From NCBI GenBank assembly GCA_037042915.1, contig CM073203.1:2480001-2544000 (forward strand): DNA of 64,000 bases. Reading direction: 5' to 3'. Below, piece by piece: positions 22,551 to 33,376 of the stretch (positions within the stretch are counted from its first letter, which is position 1; every line of letters begins with the position of its first letter). Made by a program: the position numbers and the translations under genes. The notes beneath the pieces were generated by a model. The model saw only the letters and a program-made list of their open reading frames with translations, was not told where the DNA came from and made no database searches. The stretch comes from Auricularia sp. M13. Its lineage: Eukaryota > Basidiomycota > Agaricomycetes > Auriculariales > Auriculariaceae.

Positions 22551-23516
22551 GGGCAGCGGTCGTTGCGCTGCTGCTCGCGTCTTAGAAGACGCACTTTCTG
22601 GGTGTTTCTACGAGGTGTCAGGCAAGTAAAAAGACGAACGTTGTATCAACACACCTTCGCACCGTCACTGGTGCGCATATTTTGAAGTTGACCGTCTGCA
22701 ACGGCCGGTGAACGCGCGCAACCTGCAGCAAGTCAGCAAATCGACAAAGCGAGAAAATGCGCATCCTCTGCGCACGAAACGCTGCGTATAGCCAGTGAGT
22801 ATAGGCAGCGCTCGTTGCAGCAGCGAATGCGCGCGGTTGTGTGGACGACGCTGCCGTCGGTCGAGGTTGGTCAGGAGCAAGCAGCCCGTCGGCTCTTTCC
22901 GCATCCTCTCGCCCTGCTACTTGTTGCACGCAGGGAGATTGGATGCACCAAAGGACTCGTCCTCTTAGATTTGCTTTTACGATTTGTACATCTGCAAGTT
23001 GCCCGAGTTTCGAGAAAATCGGGCGAACGGTTCCAGTGATGCCACACCACCGACTTCAGAGTGTCTTTGTGCATAGCAGCACTCTGGCTGAACCATAGCA
23101 TAATCCAACACGAGGAATTTACTTTGAACGGGCTAATTGATAATCTCCGTAAAAAATTGGGCCATATTGTTGACGCTATACTAAGAGTACAATCGATGTG
23201 TGTTGCAACAAGACCACAAGAAACCACCTCAATTTCCCAGTGGATTCTTGCTGCACTCATGGCAAACTGCAGGGATACCATCTGTTAACATATATGGTCG
23301 AATTGGTCACGTTTTCGAGTATCCCTGGGCCCCAATGCTTGGGCTCGAGGTTGGGGAGCTCTGCATTGTACGGAGCGTCTTGTACTTTGCAGCTCAATGT
23401 GTCGGCCAGCTCTCTTGTGTCAACTTGGAGACCACATTCACGAGAGGCACGCCCATGTGCACAAGCATTGAACTACGTATATTGAGCACGGTACGGACTT
23501 CACAAACGCGGGTAAG

Positions 23517-26500
23517 CTACGTCTCATCTAACTCTACAATAAAGTCCTCGATGGCATGATAATCCTGGGCGCGTTCTTCGTCCTCGTCATCTTCGTCCTC
23601 GTCGTCCTCGCCGACGCCCACACCCACATCAATAGCCGCGCTCGCGCTGCCTTCGCCGGGGCTGTTGGTTGTCTGGTCTCGGCTGCTGTCGAGGCGCGAT
23701 CCGGGCATAAGAGCCCCAGCGAACATTGGGAACTGACGCGCCAGCTTGCTGAGGCGCTGACGATGGATGTCGTTGACGGACATGCGGCGTAACATGAAGT
23801 GGTGCAGCTCACGCGCGAGCGGCGCATTTGTTGTGGTCAAGTTGGCGTGCACACGGCGCATGTCGTCTTCCTCGTTCGACATTGCGGTAACGAGGCGCCG
23901 CATCTCGACGCGGCAACGCACCAGCTCCTCGCGTGCACGAGCGAGCTTGTGGTATTTTACTGCAGCCAGGCGGTTTGCGGATTGCGCCCAAGGCCGATTG
24001 GCAAGGTCCCCGCCCATAGCGTGTGACGCAGGAGCTCGAACTCCTGCAGTTGCGTCCACTCCATCAGCGTGCTGAAGTCCACAGGTTGCGCGGGCGGCGT
24101 CAGCGCGGCAGCGGCATTGTTGTACTTTGTCACGGCGGTGCGAATAGCGGGACCTCGCCTTGAGTCCCTTTCCGATAGCCTCGCGCATTTTGTAGCCTGC
24201 AATAAAAAATGTGAGCAACTTGCGCTGAAGCGGTGAAAGTAAGGCATACCTGTGCCAAACGCGTGCGCCTTCGCGAGCTCGAACATGCGCTGGACCATCA
24301 AGAACTCAAGACGGTCCAGTGCGCGTCGCCAGCTGCGCTCGCTGGTTTTCCTTTGCGCGGCGATGTACTGCTCGTCGTCGGGCTGCCAGCGTTGCTCTAC
24401 GCCAAGTGCAGACTCGAGCGCGACCGCCGCATCGAGTGCCGCGGTATATTTCTTGTACGCATCCCGGCGCTCCTTGTTGCGTTTGCGGATATCGCTGGGT
24501 GACAGCCGGTCGCGCGCAATCTCGCGCGCGCTGACGGCAGGCGGCGACAGCCCGGTCTTGAAGGCGCGAAGGCAGTCTTTCATCTTTAACCTGAAAAAGA
24601 GGCGTTAGAGCTGGACGAGAACACGAAGCAGCTGACGCACTCAAGTTGCGCTAGCTCCTCGAGATGCTCAACGTAATCCATTTCGAGCACATCGCGCTCA
24701 GGTTCGGCCGTAAGATTCTCGAGGTAGGTGAGCTCATCGTTGAGCCACCCCTCGATGTCGTTGTCTGTGTACCCGGTGGTCTCTTGGAAGCTCTTCAACG
24801 ACGGCGCGAGTTCGGCAATGATACGAAACGCCTGGACAACGTTGTTGTAGATGAATTTACCTAGTTGAAACGTCAGAATAGAATAAAAAAGAAATAGAGC
24901 GGTGACTTACTAAGATCCATGTACTTGTCATCGTCCCATTGCTTCAGGAAAAGGTCGAGGAATTGCACGTAGTGGAAGTACGAAGCATGTCGCACGAGAG
25001 GCGCGACAGCGTTAGACGCCGAAAAGAAACGTTCGCAGGTTTCCAAGTCTTCCAGACCAAAGCCCTTGCGATACAGGGGGTGGTGCTTGAGCTGGCAGAG
25101 GCGGTTATGGCCGTATCCGTGGAACGAGTTGAGGCCAAAGGACACGTTCGCGAGACGCGCACGCTCGCCCAGACAGCTGCGCGACAACGTCCCTTGAAAC
25201 GCGCAGCCGATATCGTATCCCACGTAACGGTCTCGAAGACCAACGTTGAGCATCTGCGAAACAATCCCGAGGCCGTACTTGGCGCTGTTGTCTCGTCAGC
25301 TTGGAACAATGAGATAAAAGCATTAGTACGTACAGCTCACCGCTCCGGACCATCTCCGTATACCAGAGCGGAAACCCGTGCCTGCATAGGCATACGAAAA
25401 TCCCCGTTTGGTCGAAGAGGCCAGGCGCCGTCTTGAAGTGCTCGGCCTTGGCGTTTTTCCATCGCTGCGAGCAGACTGATGGCGATGGCGCGTCATCGCT
25501 AGCGCTCAGTTAGTTATCTCCCGTGAGGTAACTAACACGTTACTAACATTAGGTGTTACTAACACTGTGTTAGTAACATTGTTAATAACAGCTGTGCTTA
25601 TATAATACAATGTAGGTTGAGTGTATATCTTGGGCTTCACTGGGGTCAGTAAATAGCATACTAGAGGTGCTCTCAGCAAGATCTGAGGTCAAATGTACAT
25701 GTTAGGCTCTCCAGGACAGTTCATTCAGTTCCACACAGCGAGTGGAACACTCAGGTATATGAGGATTGGTCAGATTGAACACCTCCCAGGAGACATAGGA
25801 CATTTGGAGGCTGTGAGAACCGAGATTCACTCGATGGGAGCCACTCAAGAGCTAGGCTCCCTGCTTCAGCTAGTGGCTCTGATGTACCTGTGAAGTTAAT
25901 AACATGACCGTCCCCCATCCCTGGCGTTACTAACGTGTTACTAACTAACAAGTTAGTAACAAAGTTAGTAACTTTCGGTAACTAACTGAGCGCTAGTCAT
26001 CGCCGGGTTCGCCTGACTCGCTGACCGTATGCCACTGCTGCTCGTCGGTTTCCGTTGCTGGCTGGAGATAGTGAGTAAAGTGCCATAAATTAGACAACGC
26101 GTGCAAACCTTGCGACCGGGCTGAACGCGGCGTCCGACCTCGTTCGCGTACAGGTCAATGTGAGAGGTTGGGACCGCGTACACCGACTCCAAGACGCGCC
26201 CGTCTGCGCGACCTGCGGCGGCGCTGCGTTTGAGCGATTGGCCGCCGTCCATGGCCACCATTGCACCGATGTCGAGCTGCTCCTCGTCGTTTAGCTGCTA
26301 ACGGGTTAGAATGATCTATATACGCGCAGCGCGCTGTGAACAAAAGCCACGCGCTCACCTGGTAGCTGCAGCTCGGGCAGACATTCTTGGCGCGCCAGTG
26401 CGGCGCGTCGCGACCCAGCGCGCTCGCGATGCGCCGGTCGACCTCTCTGAGTATCGCCAGGTAGACATCGACGGCCTGCGCAAACTGCTCGCGCAGATGC

Positions 26501-27537
26501 GGCCGGTATGCGCACTGGAGAACCGTGAGCAGCTGCCTACCTGTCCTAGAACACTAACGTACGTTATACCTATCGCAGAGAGCCCGCACAAAGGGCTGAA
26601 TGCCGAGTCGGGGTGCGTGACGCCGAAGCCGGTGATAGAACTCCAGGAGCCCGATGGAAATGGCCACAGTGGGCTGCTTTGGCGTGCAGGCGAGCAGGCC
26701 AACGGCCATGAGGGCGAGGATGGGGTGCTGGCCGTCACGGTACGGTACAAGATATTCATGAACATAATCTAGACACAACGTCAGCAAGCGAAGCAAGGAA
26801 AATGTATTTGCGTACCCGTGTCGCGGACTGCGTTGATCACAAAGCAGGGCACCGCGTCAGGTTCCTCGTCCTCGCCGGGCAATGGCGTCTGCGCGGAAGG
26901 CGAGCCGGCAGAGGTTGGCGGGTCGGCGCTGTGCTTCCATTGCAAGTAGGCGTCCACGAGCGCTGGAAGGACAGAGTCCCAACCAGCCTGCTCGGCTTTT
27001 ATCTGGTCGGCGCGGGTGCGCGTGTCATCGCGGGTCTTGTAAGGAACACTGGGAACTCGTGGGCGGGTGCTATAATCAACAGCGGAAGATGCACGCACCA
27101 CGTTGGCAAGAACCCCGAGTTGCTGGCATCAGTCAGCTGGACAGGGGCTCCAGCGCTGCCTCCTTGCAGTGTATCGGTGTATGGCTCATACGGATTGAAT
27201 AGAAACGGTTCGTTGTCGTCGACCCACTGTCCGTCGTCATCCGGTTGAACAGGGTCGCGAGCGCGCGCGGCATCGAGCTCTTGTTGCATTTCTGTGGCGG
27301 CTTGTTCGTCAGCAACGTGGCACGGCAACAATGGCGTGGCAGATGCTCACGGTGAAGCGTCTTCTGACGCTTTGACACCTGAGCGGTGTTCTCCTTCTCG
27401 ATTGTAGCCAGGCTGCGCACATGACGTCCGGTCCGTTTGGGCATCACAACGTCGACGCCAGGAGGGACATCACATATGCGGGTAGGGTGCCAGACATTTT
27501 TGCGGGATAGCACACTTGTCCGCTTCATGTTGGACAA
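23517..27537 (-). pseudogene. KDZ family transposase, interrupted
   Basis: The transposase is spread over about ten exons. The N-terminus (MPKRTGRHVRSL) and an acidic segment are followed by the N-terminal Cys motif KNVCPSCSYQ near 26380. The catalytic domain shows the three acidic residues in AMDGGQSLKR (about 26250), GYDIGC (about 25214) and ETCERFFS (about 25035). The conserved KDZ blocks RWKNA, TGIFVCLCRHGF and FHGYGHNRLCQLKHH are also present. The C-terminal helical part ends VELDET. These enzymes excise and insert their element in the nucleus by DDE chemistry. A 482-bp miniature element sits in coding sequence at 25507-25988. Compensating frame changes near 24150 and 24010 displace about 45 residues. 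Either decay or assembly error explains the latter. I expect this copy to be inactive. Confidence 0.85.
25507..25988. mobile_element. 482-bp AT-rich miniature inverted-repeat element
   Basis: It starts CAGTTAGTTA and ends TAACTAACTG. Both sides carry AGCGCT (25501-25506 and 25989-25994), although that site is palindromic and the duplication length is ambiguous. The subterminal 80 bp on each side is packed with GTTACTAAC words in both orientations. It is much richer in A+T than the surrounding transposase exon and has no coding content. It must depend on enzymes from elsewhere. Superfamily not assigned. Confidence 0.75.
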
Positions 27538-27589
27538 GAGTGCTTCGGAAGTTTATCCTCTCTCAGACAATATGTAGCAGTAGACAGCT

Positions 27590-28503
27590 ATAATTTATTT
27601 TATTAGATGGTGCCATTGGCTTAGTTATATAAACTTTAGTATGTGCGCTTTTTTTCCGGAGTGAAACGGCGAAGTGTTGAGTCGGCGGCGGGCAGCGGCG
27701 GGCAACGATGCCAAACAGTGTTGATGATGGCCGGCGCGATGAGCCGGGTGTTTGTCATGGCGCCGGCCGCGGACACAGCGGCCTCAACCTCCGACGACCC
27801 AGCACCTTACCAACTGAGCCATGGCTTTGCTGTCCCAGCTGTATTTACAGCAAGCTCCTCCCCAGCGGTCGCTGCCCACGATCGCGTTAACCACTGGTGG
27901 CAACGAAAGATGAGAGGGGCGGGAGCAAATGAGAGATCCGGCGATTGATTCCGAAGTTAAGAGAGCGATGTGGGCAGCTAGACCGCTGGCGCCACAGTTT
28001 TTAGCGCCCAGTCGGCCGTGCATCAACCGACCGACCGCGCTTCAGCCGACCGTTCGGAGTTCTTTCCGAGCAATGCGGTTCCCATCGGACACGCTTTAAA
28101 TTTCTATTTTTCGCAATCATAAATACATATCCATTAAAACCGAGTGCAATTTTTGCGTTCAATGGGGTTCCCACTGATATCCGAACGGTCGGCTGAAGCG
28201 CGGTCGGTCGGTTGATGCACGGCCGACTGGGCGCTAAAAACTGTGGCGCCAGCGGTCTAGCTGCCCACATCGCTCTCTTAACTTCGGAATCAATCGCCGG
28301 ATCTCTCATTTGCTCCCGCCCCTCTCATCTTTCGTTGCCACCAGTGGTTAACGCGATCGTGGGCAGCGACCGCTGGGGAGGAGCTTGTATTTACAGAGGA
28401 AATACAGCTGTGAATGGTGATAGCTCGAAACCCTCATATGCAATGGACGGATCTCACTCAGATCAGTCCATTACTTATTGGGTTTTAGGGTAAGGTACAG
28501 GTG
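27590..28503. repeat. right terminal inverted repeat of the KDZ element
   Basis: This is the inverse of 19090-19482, split by the 537-bp foldback element at 27851-28387. The outer 116 bp (28388-28503) matches the left terminus base for base as far as I can compare. The inner part carries the same ACTAAAGTTTATATAACTAAG-type stretch in inverse orientation. Confidence 0.85.
27851..28387. mobile_element. 537-bp foldback element in the KDZ right terminus
   Basis: The element is a near-perfect hairpin. Arms of 208 bp (27851-28058 and 28180-28387) are inverse copies without a mismatch that I can find, around a 121-bp spacer. It begins CAAGCTCCTCCCCAGCG. The 9 bases TATTTACAG flank it on both sides (27842-27850, 28388-28396). 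A 9-bp duplication with long arms fits Mutator-like miniature elements. The empty site survives in the opposite terminal repeat (19190-19218), which proves the insertion happened after the KDZ repeats formed. Confidence 0.85.
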
Positions 28504-28511
28504 GTTCAGCG

Positions 28512-30058
28512 CACGCGACTATTTACTTGCCACAAAGCTTGTGAAATATGCCCTCAAGGTCCTCCCAAATCATGCCGCCAAGAATGACCGCGCTGTATTG
28601 GATTCGATTCTGACATTGCTCAAGTCGGGAAATTCGGCGGCTGTCATCGAGATCTTGCGATTGCCAATGAAGGAACTTGAGTATGTTCCGAATCATCGGA
28701 AAGATTCGACGTACAAGGTGACGGGCATCACGGCGGAATATCTTGATCGTTACATCCACGCCATGGACAATTCCGGACCGACAAGTGGTTTCAAGCAGTG
28801 GGCCAAGCGCGTTCGAGGAAAGATCAACATATGGAACACCGTAACCTTCCCTGCGGAACTGGAGGCTGAAGTCAGGTGTGTATTCCGACTTTCCACCTTC
28901 GCACGAAACCTCATGCCACCATAGTCTTCACTTAGTGACCCACCTTCTCTTACCCTGTATGGAAGCGGCCAACAACGCACTGGCTGGACGGCGGGAAAGA
29001 ACAGATGATATGCCATTCCTACGCCTATACGCGCAGGACAGACTGGAAATAAAAGAGGGTGAGAATCATTTGCTGCCTGCGATGCGACCTTGAGACCTCT
29101 TCCATTAGACCCCGATGATCGCAGCAAGGCGGAAGAGCTATCTTCAGACGACCCGAAGATCCCGGGTACGCGCTTCCGCTGTATTCCAAGCCATCCCGCT
29201 TATCAACTATGAAGGTTTCGCAAAGGGAAAGAAGGTCACGATATCCGATCACGTGATTAAACTTCATCGCGGACAAGAAGACAAAGAGGGAGAGACTCTC
29301 GTCTTTATAGAAGTCAAGGTGCGCCGTCAGCATGGGTTAACTATCGATAGCTGATCCGAGCAGCGGCCAACGAGCGTGAACTTGAATTCTCTGAAGGTTT
29401 TGAAATCTCGGCCGGGCAGACAGATTCGGCATGTTGACGATGTCAACATGCGGAATCATCTCGCGCAGGTCATACGGTGCGGAGGGTTTCACTGTCACTG
29501 CGAAAGTCGCTCTAACCGGGGGTTTGCAGCTATCATGAGCGCTACGACTGTTCTTATGCGATGTTGTCGGATGGCCTGACAACAATTCCCATGATATGGG
29601 AGGAGCCAGCGAAAAATGCTGAACCTATTCGGGCCACAAAGTTGAACTACTGGGACTCCAAGTCGGAAGACACCAGCGAGGGGATGTCACTCCTCTTCCT
29701 TATCTATCGTGCATTGCGGGAGAAGAAGGTAATCATTCCGGACGACGACGACGACGAAGAAGTAGTCATCGACGATGCCGATTGGGAGAGTGACGAGGAC
29801 GATACGGCATATGAGAGTTACGACACTGAAGAGGACGACACGGCATACGAGACCAGCAGCCAAGCTACGGATGAGTCGGACGACTCGTTTGCGGACAAGC
29901 GCGTCAAGCACGAGACATGGAGCGAATCGTCTTTCAACTCTGGAAATACGCCCTCCTCTGTCAGTGATATGGAGATCGATTCGCATATCAGCTCCAATGG
30001 CGGCACTAGCGTCACAAGCAGCAGCGCGTCGGGCACCTGGTCAGACATGGACATGTGA
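28512..30058 (+). pseudogene. 3' part of the host gene split by the KDZ transposon
   Basis: The frame resumes right after the target duplication as ARDYLLATKLVKYALK. It continues through helical sequence (NDRAVLDSILTLLKSGN, YLDRYIHAMDN) and a short intron (28876-28924). Exon 28925-29058 reads HLVTHLLLPCMEAANN, followed by a second intron. Later segments read INYEGFAKGKKVTISDH, ETLVFIEVK and TTIPMIWEEPAKN. The C-terminus is very acidic and Ser-rich (DDDDDEEVV, ending WSDMDM). Frames do not join cleanly near 29200 and 29440-29520, so either small introns are missed or the gene has drifted since its interruption. I do not recognise the family. Confidence 0.6.
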
Positions 30059-31116
30059 GAGTAATTTTGTAGAGAATCGAGGCGCCTGTATACACCGAAT
30101 GTCGTTTGAACAATGGTATCGCCTATCTTTGCCTGCGTGGGAGGGATGGTCGGCTTGAGATGATTAGATTATATCGCGCGCAGCACTCACATCGGGCGGA
30201 GCCAGATGGGTCGGGATTTACTGCGTACAGTACGTACCGCGAAGGTAGGCAACTCAGCCAACAAAGCTCCGGGTCCTGGTCGCCGGACTCGACCTCTGAG
30301 CCCCGAAGCCGCTTGTGATGACCGCGAAGCTCGTGGTACACCCTCCGCCGAGTGTGGCTGGCTGATGCTGAGATGAACGACCTTCGCGAAACAACTCGTA
30401 GTCTGAGGATCAAGAGCGTCACCCCGCACGCCAGCCCAAAGAACGCCGTGCGTTGTCGAACCACGATGCTGGCCGAAAATGAGACCGTTCTTCCGTCCGC
30501 GTTCGCTCATGGCTGCAGTACCGTGAGTACGTCCTGTTAGCAGCATCCTCCCGTTCGCGCTGGCCAAGGGCTTCATGCGTTTCCGCACCTGGTTCGATGC
30601 TGGGGACGTAGTCTCGATTGCAGGGTTCAACCGTCCGAAGCAGTGTCGGATATCCGGAGCACACGGACGAGTCTCACGAGAAAAAGTGTAAATGTTATTG
30701 CACCACACTTTCCCTTTAACCCAGTAATCACTACATATTTGAGGCAGTGATTCTATGCAACACCTTCGACGAGCATCTGCATGCTCACAAAGGGGACACC
30801 TTGGCGCCATAGCAATATCCCGATACACAGGGCAGCGCAAGTCGCATTGATGGCATCGCGAGCGACCCACAAGAGTATGGTGTACGTTGTTGCGACCACT
30901 GTACGTTATTGCGACCGCACACCGGCGCAGGGGAAGAGCGTGCGCGAGCTGGAGGCGAACCGAGTGGTTCAGTCCACATGCAGTTCAACCGTGGTATCTA
31001 CCGCGGAGCGCGACAGCAGTCGCAGCGCTTTCGCCCGAATGATGTATGAAGTATTAGACCTGGGCAGCGAGTGAGTTCGAGATGTTCGACGCGCGAGTAA
31101 CGAGACGCGAGGGAGG
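30059..31116. other. no gene supported
   Basis: A 227-residue minus-strand open frame (30187-30870) is Arg/Ser/Cys-rich with no recognisable pattern and overlaps comparable frames in other phases, so I do not call it. A 17-bp near-duplication (GTACGTTGTTGCGACC and GTACGTTATTGCGACC) lies at about 30883-30917. Confidence 0.4.
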
Positions 31117-31206
31117 TCAGAATTAAACAATGATCTCAAAGGATAGGGCGTTACTCCTTCCTCGACGAGCTGGGTTTAATCGGGTGGGTGCACCCTTTAT
31201 CATCAC
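31117..31206 (-). ncRNA. candidate C/D box snoRNA, copy 1 (snR69-like guide)
   Basis: Read on the minus strand the 90-nt unit begins with a C box (GTGATGA, 31206-31200) and ends with CTGA (31120-31117). Between them, TAAACCCAGCTC (31178-31167) is perfectly complementary over 12 bases to the universally conserved large-subunit rRNA stretch GAGCUGGGUUUA. It is followed by one base and a TCGA that could serve as a weak D' box. By the box-plus-five rule the target is the C of GAGC, which is C2948 in yeast 25S numbering, the site guided by snR69. No terminal stem is obvious and the D' and C' boxes are poor. This is a candidate only. Confidence 0.45.
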
Positions 31207-31370
31207 GTGGACGGATTCGAAAGAAAGGGGGAAATGAAGCAGAGGTATGTAAAAGACTTACAGCGATCAAAGATTCGAGCGCTGCGACCGGTTTGACGAT
31301 GAGACATAAGCCTAATACCTGCAGGTCAACGTAAGCAAATATAGCGACGCAGCAATAACTGAGTAAAGTA

Positions 31371-31464
31371 TCAGAAATTTAAAAAATCATCTCAAAGGCT
31401 GGGGCGTTACTCCCGCCTCGACGAGCTGGGTTTAACATCGGGTGCTTGCACCCTTTATCATCAC
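31371..31464 (-). ncRNA. candidate C/D box snoRNA, copy 2 (snR69-like guide)
   Basis: This is a second copy of the unit at 31117-31206, about 85% alike by eye. The C box GTGATGA (31464-31458), the 12-base guide TAAACCCAGCTC (31434-31423), the following G-TCGA and the final CTGA (31374-31371) are all kept, while the spacers differ. Conservation of exactly these parts supports an RNA function. Both copies lie just downstream of the minus-strand gene at 31517-31846 and could be processed from its transcript. Confidence 0.45.
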
Positions 31465-31516
31465 ACGAAGAAAGTATAGGCGAAGAAAGACGGCGAAGCT
31501 ACGAACCTTAGCAGCA

Positions 31517-31846
31517 TCAAGTGTCCGAGCCAAGGACGGCGACGACATCGTCACGGGTCATGCCGTCGACCGAGACGACCTTGTCCCTGCTCTTCAGTCC
31601 ACGGACGATGGTCACGCGCGAGCGTGACACGCCCAGGCTGTCGGCGAGCAGCCTGCGCACGGCGTCGTTGGCCTCGCCGTCGTGCGCGCGGGCCGTGACG
31701 CGTGCCGCCAGCTGCCAATTTTGCGAGTCGGTTATGGTGACCTCGGACTTGGACGCCCCGGGCTGCACGCGGACGGACAGCTGGACGAGCGGCGGAGGCG
31801 TTGAGGCTGCCTGGCGGGCGGCGCGCGCTGCGGTGGACCGAATCAT
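31517..31846 (-). CDS. DUF167/YggU family protein (UPF0235), 109 aa
   Basis: A single exon of 109 residues starts at 31846 (MIRSTAARAARQA). The family signature is clear: VQLSVRVQPGASKSEV near the start, ARVTARAHDGEANDAVRRLL in the middle, then SRVTIVRGLKSRDKVVSV. The usual family length is about 100 residues, so the protein is complete. The biochemical role of this widespread small alpha/beta domain is not established. The Arg/Ala-rich first 20 residues could be a mitochondrial presequence. The C-terminus has a short extension, MTRDDVVAVLGSDT. Two candidate snoRNA units lie downstream on the same strand. Confidence 0.85.
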   Translation of the reverse strand: MIRSTAARAARQAASTPPPLVQLSVRVQPGASKSEVTITDSQNWQLAARVTARAHDGEANDAVRRLLADSLGVSRSRVTIVRGLKSRDKVVSVDGMTRDDVVAVLGSDT

Positions 31847-32794
31847 CGCGGGCTGAAAATTTGAGAGGAAGAGAGACGCAAGGGGACCCAGCCGGCAAAA
31901 TCCGGAACACCGGGTTAGGATGGATGGGTCGGTCGATCTTCCGCTGGAGAGGTTCGGGCCCCCGGCGAATTTGGCTCCGGAGACCCCAACGGCGACTGTT
32001 TTCACATGGAACCGCATCATAATTGGTCTTTTGTGCAAGCTGGGATGCTCTGTTGCCCCAGTAGTACCTCCCATGAGTGTATTTGCGACTTTCTTGCAAT
32101 ACACCGCCAGCCGCGTTGGAGCATTCGGCCGCCCCCAGCCGTAAGTCACCCGGGAGCAAGCGAGATATGGCGCCCTGCGGCAACCCCGACCGGCCCATGG
32201 CTGCTCCCAAACAAACACAACCTGGGAGCATCTCGGTGGGGCGGCCAGGCGACTTTCTGGTCACGTGACGCTGATGGCCCGGCGGGCTGGTTCTAAATTC
32301 GGCTGCAGGACTCTGAGCGGCTGAGGAGATGACGATTCTGACATGGACCGACAGTGAGGCCTAGTCAGGATTCAAGTATCGTGCTATTTGTCAACGGCAA
32401 TGTCAATGATTCAATTTTGAGAGCTGAATACTGCACCTCAATGGGACGGCACTTAAATCCTTGTAATACATATGGTGCTTGAGATATACGGCACATAGAC
32501 CTTGGTTCAGTTAGGTTCAATCTGTGGCAATTGAGAATTAACCTCTGTACTCCCAGGTCCAGGAGACAGGACTTCCGTGCTATCCGAATTTCACCAAAAC
32601 TGCGTCCGGCGACGGCGCCCGGCATCAAACCCAGTGTTTGTTGATTTCGGCTTGTCGGACTTCAGTCTTCGCGTCTTTTTCTCCTCCTCGAGCTCCCAAC
32701 ATCCTCATACGCTCCGCTGACGACCCGACACCTCTTTCGTGCCTACAAGATCTGGCCTCATAAGCTGCCACCTTCAAGCGTGCTGCAAGAGTCA
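31847..32794. other. intergenic
   Basis: No gene is supported. A long minus-strand frame over 31847-32264 overlaps the promoter side of the DUF167 gene and has no family features. The target site of the LTR element (TCAAG, 32795-32799) lies at the end of this stretch. Confidence 0.45.
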
Positions 32795-32799
32795 TCAAG

Positions 32800-33163
32800 T
32801 GTAAGGATCGCGTACCTTACGAGAGCTATTCCGAGAGAGGGCGCGGTTCTAACTTCGAGCGGCCAACGGTCTGACGGGTAAAGCTGAGATTCCGGTGCCT
32901 AGGTACACGGGAATGCGACGTCTGGCAGGTCGAGGGGCCGGCGGCAGACGGTAACGAGAGGACTGGGCGTCGCGGATCAGGCGAAGCCGGCGATGAGCTA
33001 AAACGTAGAGTAAAGCAAAGCAAAGGTCGATTTCCTCAATACTAACTAGCTAACCTTAAATACACTTCAGATGCGCAGTTAGTGAGTCATTCGGTGGCTC
33101 TGGAGAAATCCGGAATAGACGGGAGGAAACGAGAATAGATAGGAATTAAGTAGAATGTTTACA
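32800..33163 (-). repeat. 3' LTR of the Ty3/Gypsy element
   Basis: This 364-bp repeat matches 41881-42244 with no difference that I can see. It is followed on its inner side by the C-rich (plus strand) polypurine-tract complement. Confidence 0.9.
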
Positions 33164-33376
33164 TCACCCCCCCCCAAAGAGTAGCGAAGTCTCTTTCGCT
33201 TGAGTACCACAATTCCCGATAACCAAAAAACGTGCTATTCGTGACAAGCAGCTACAGCAAGTATTACAGCCAGTGTGTTGCCATAGCCGTGAAAAAATGC
33301 TAGCGGGAGTGTGCGTGGGAGTGTGCGGCATAACGTGAGAGTTCGTGAATGTGGACGACGGTGAGGGGATCATTAT

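Larger units (their letters stand above)
19090..28503 (-). mobile_element. KDZ-type DNA transposon, 9,414 bp, three genes
   Basis: The element starts CACCTGTACCTTACCC and ends with the inverse, GGGTAAGGTACAGGTG. It is flanked by an 8-bp target duplication, GTTCAGCG, the size expected for the Zisupton/KDZ group. The inverted repeats are about 390 bp long (19090-19482 against 27590-28503, the latter enlarged by a 537-bp insertion) and almost identical, so the insertion is recent. All three genes read on the minus strand: transposase (27537-23517), a zinc-knuckle protein (22550-21534) and a cargo protein (21392-19850). The element lies inside a host exon. A 482-bp miniature element interrupts the transposase. 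The transposase region also shows paired frame changes near 24.0-24.15 kb, so this copy may not move by itself. Confidence 0.85.

Noticed and set aside
21863-22594. Second long minus-strand frame over the zinc-knuckle gene
   Set aside because: It is Arg/Pro/Ser-rich, without the ordered Cys/His ligands and helical C-terminus seen in the frame at 21534-22550.
30187-30870. 227-residue minus-strand frame as a gene
   Set aside because: Composition is Arg/Ser/Cys-rich without domain pattern and comparable frames overlap it.
31521-32296. Plus-strand and alternative minus-strand frames over the DUF167 gene
   Set aside because: They are shadows of the clear DUF167 frame and its GC-rich upstream region.
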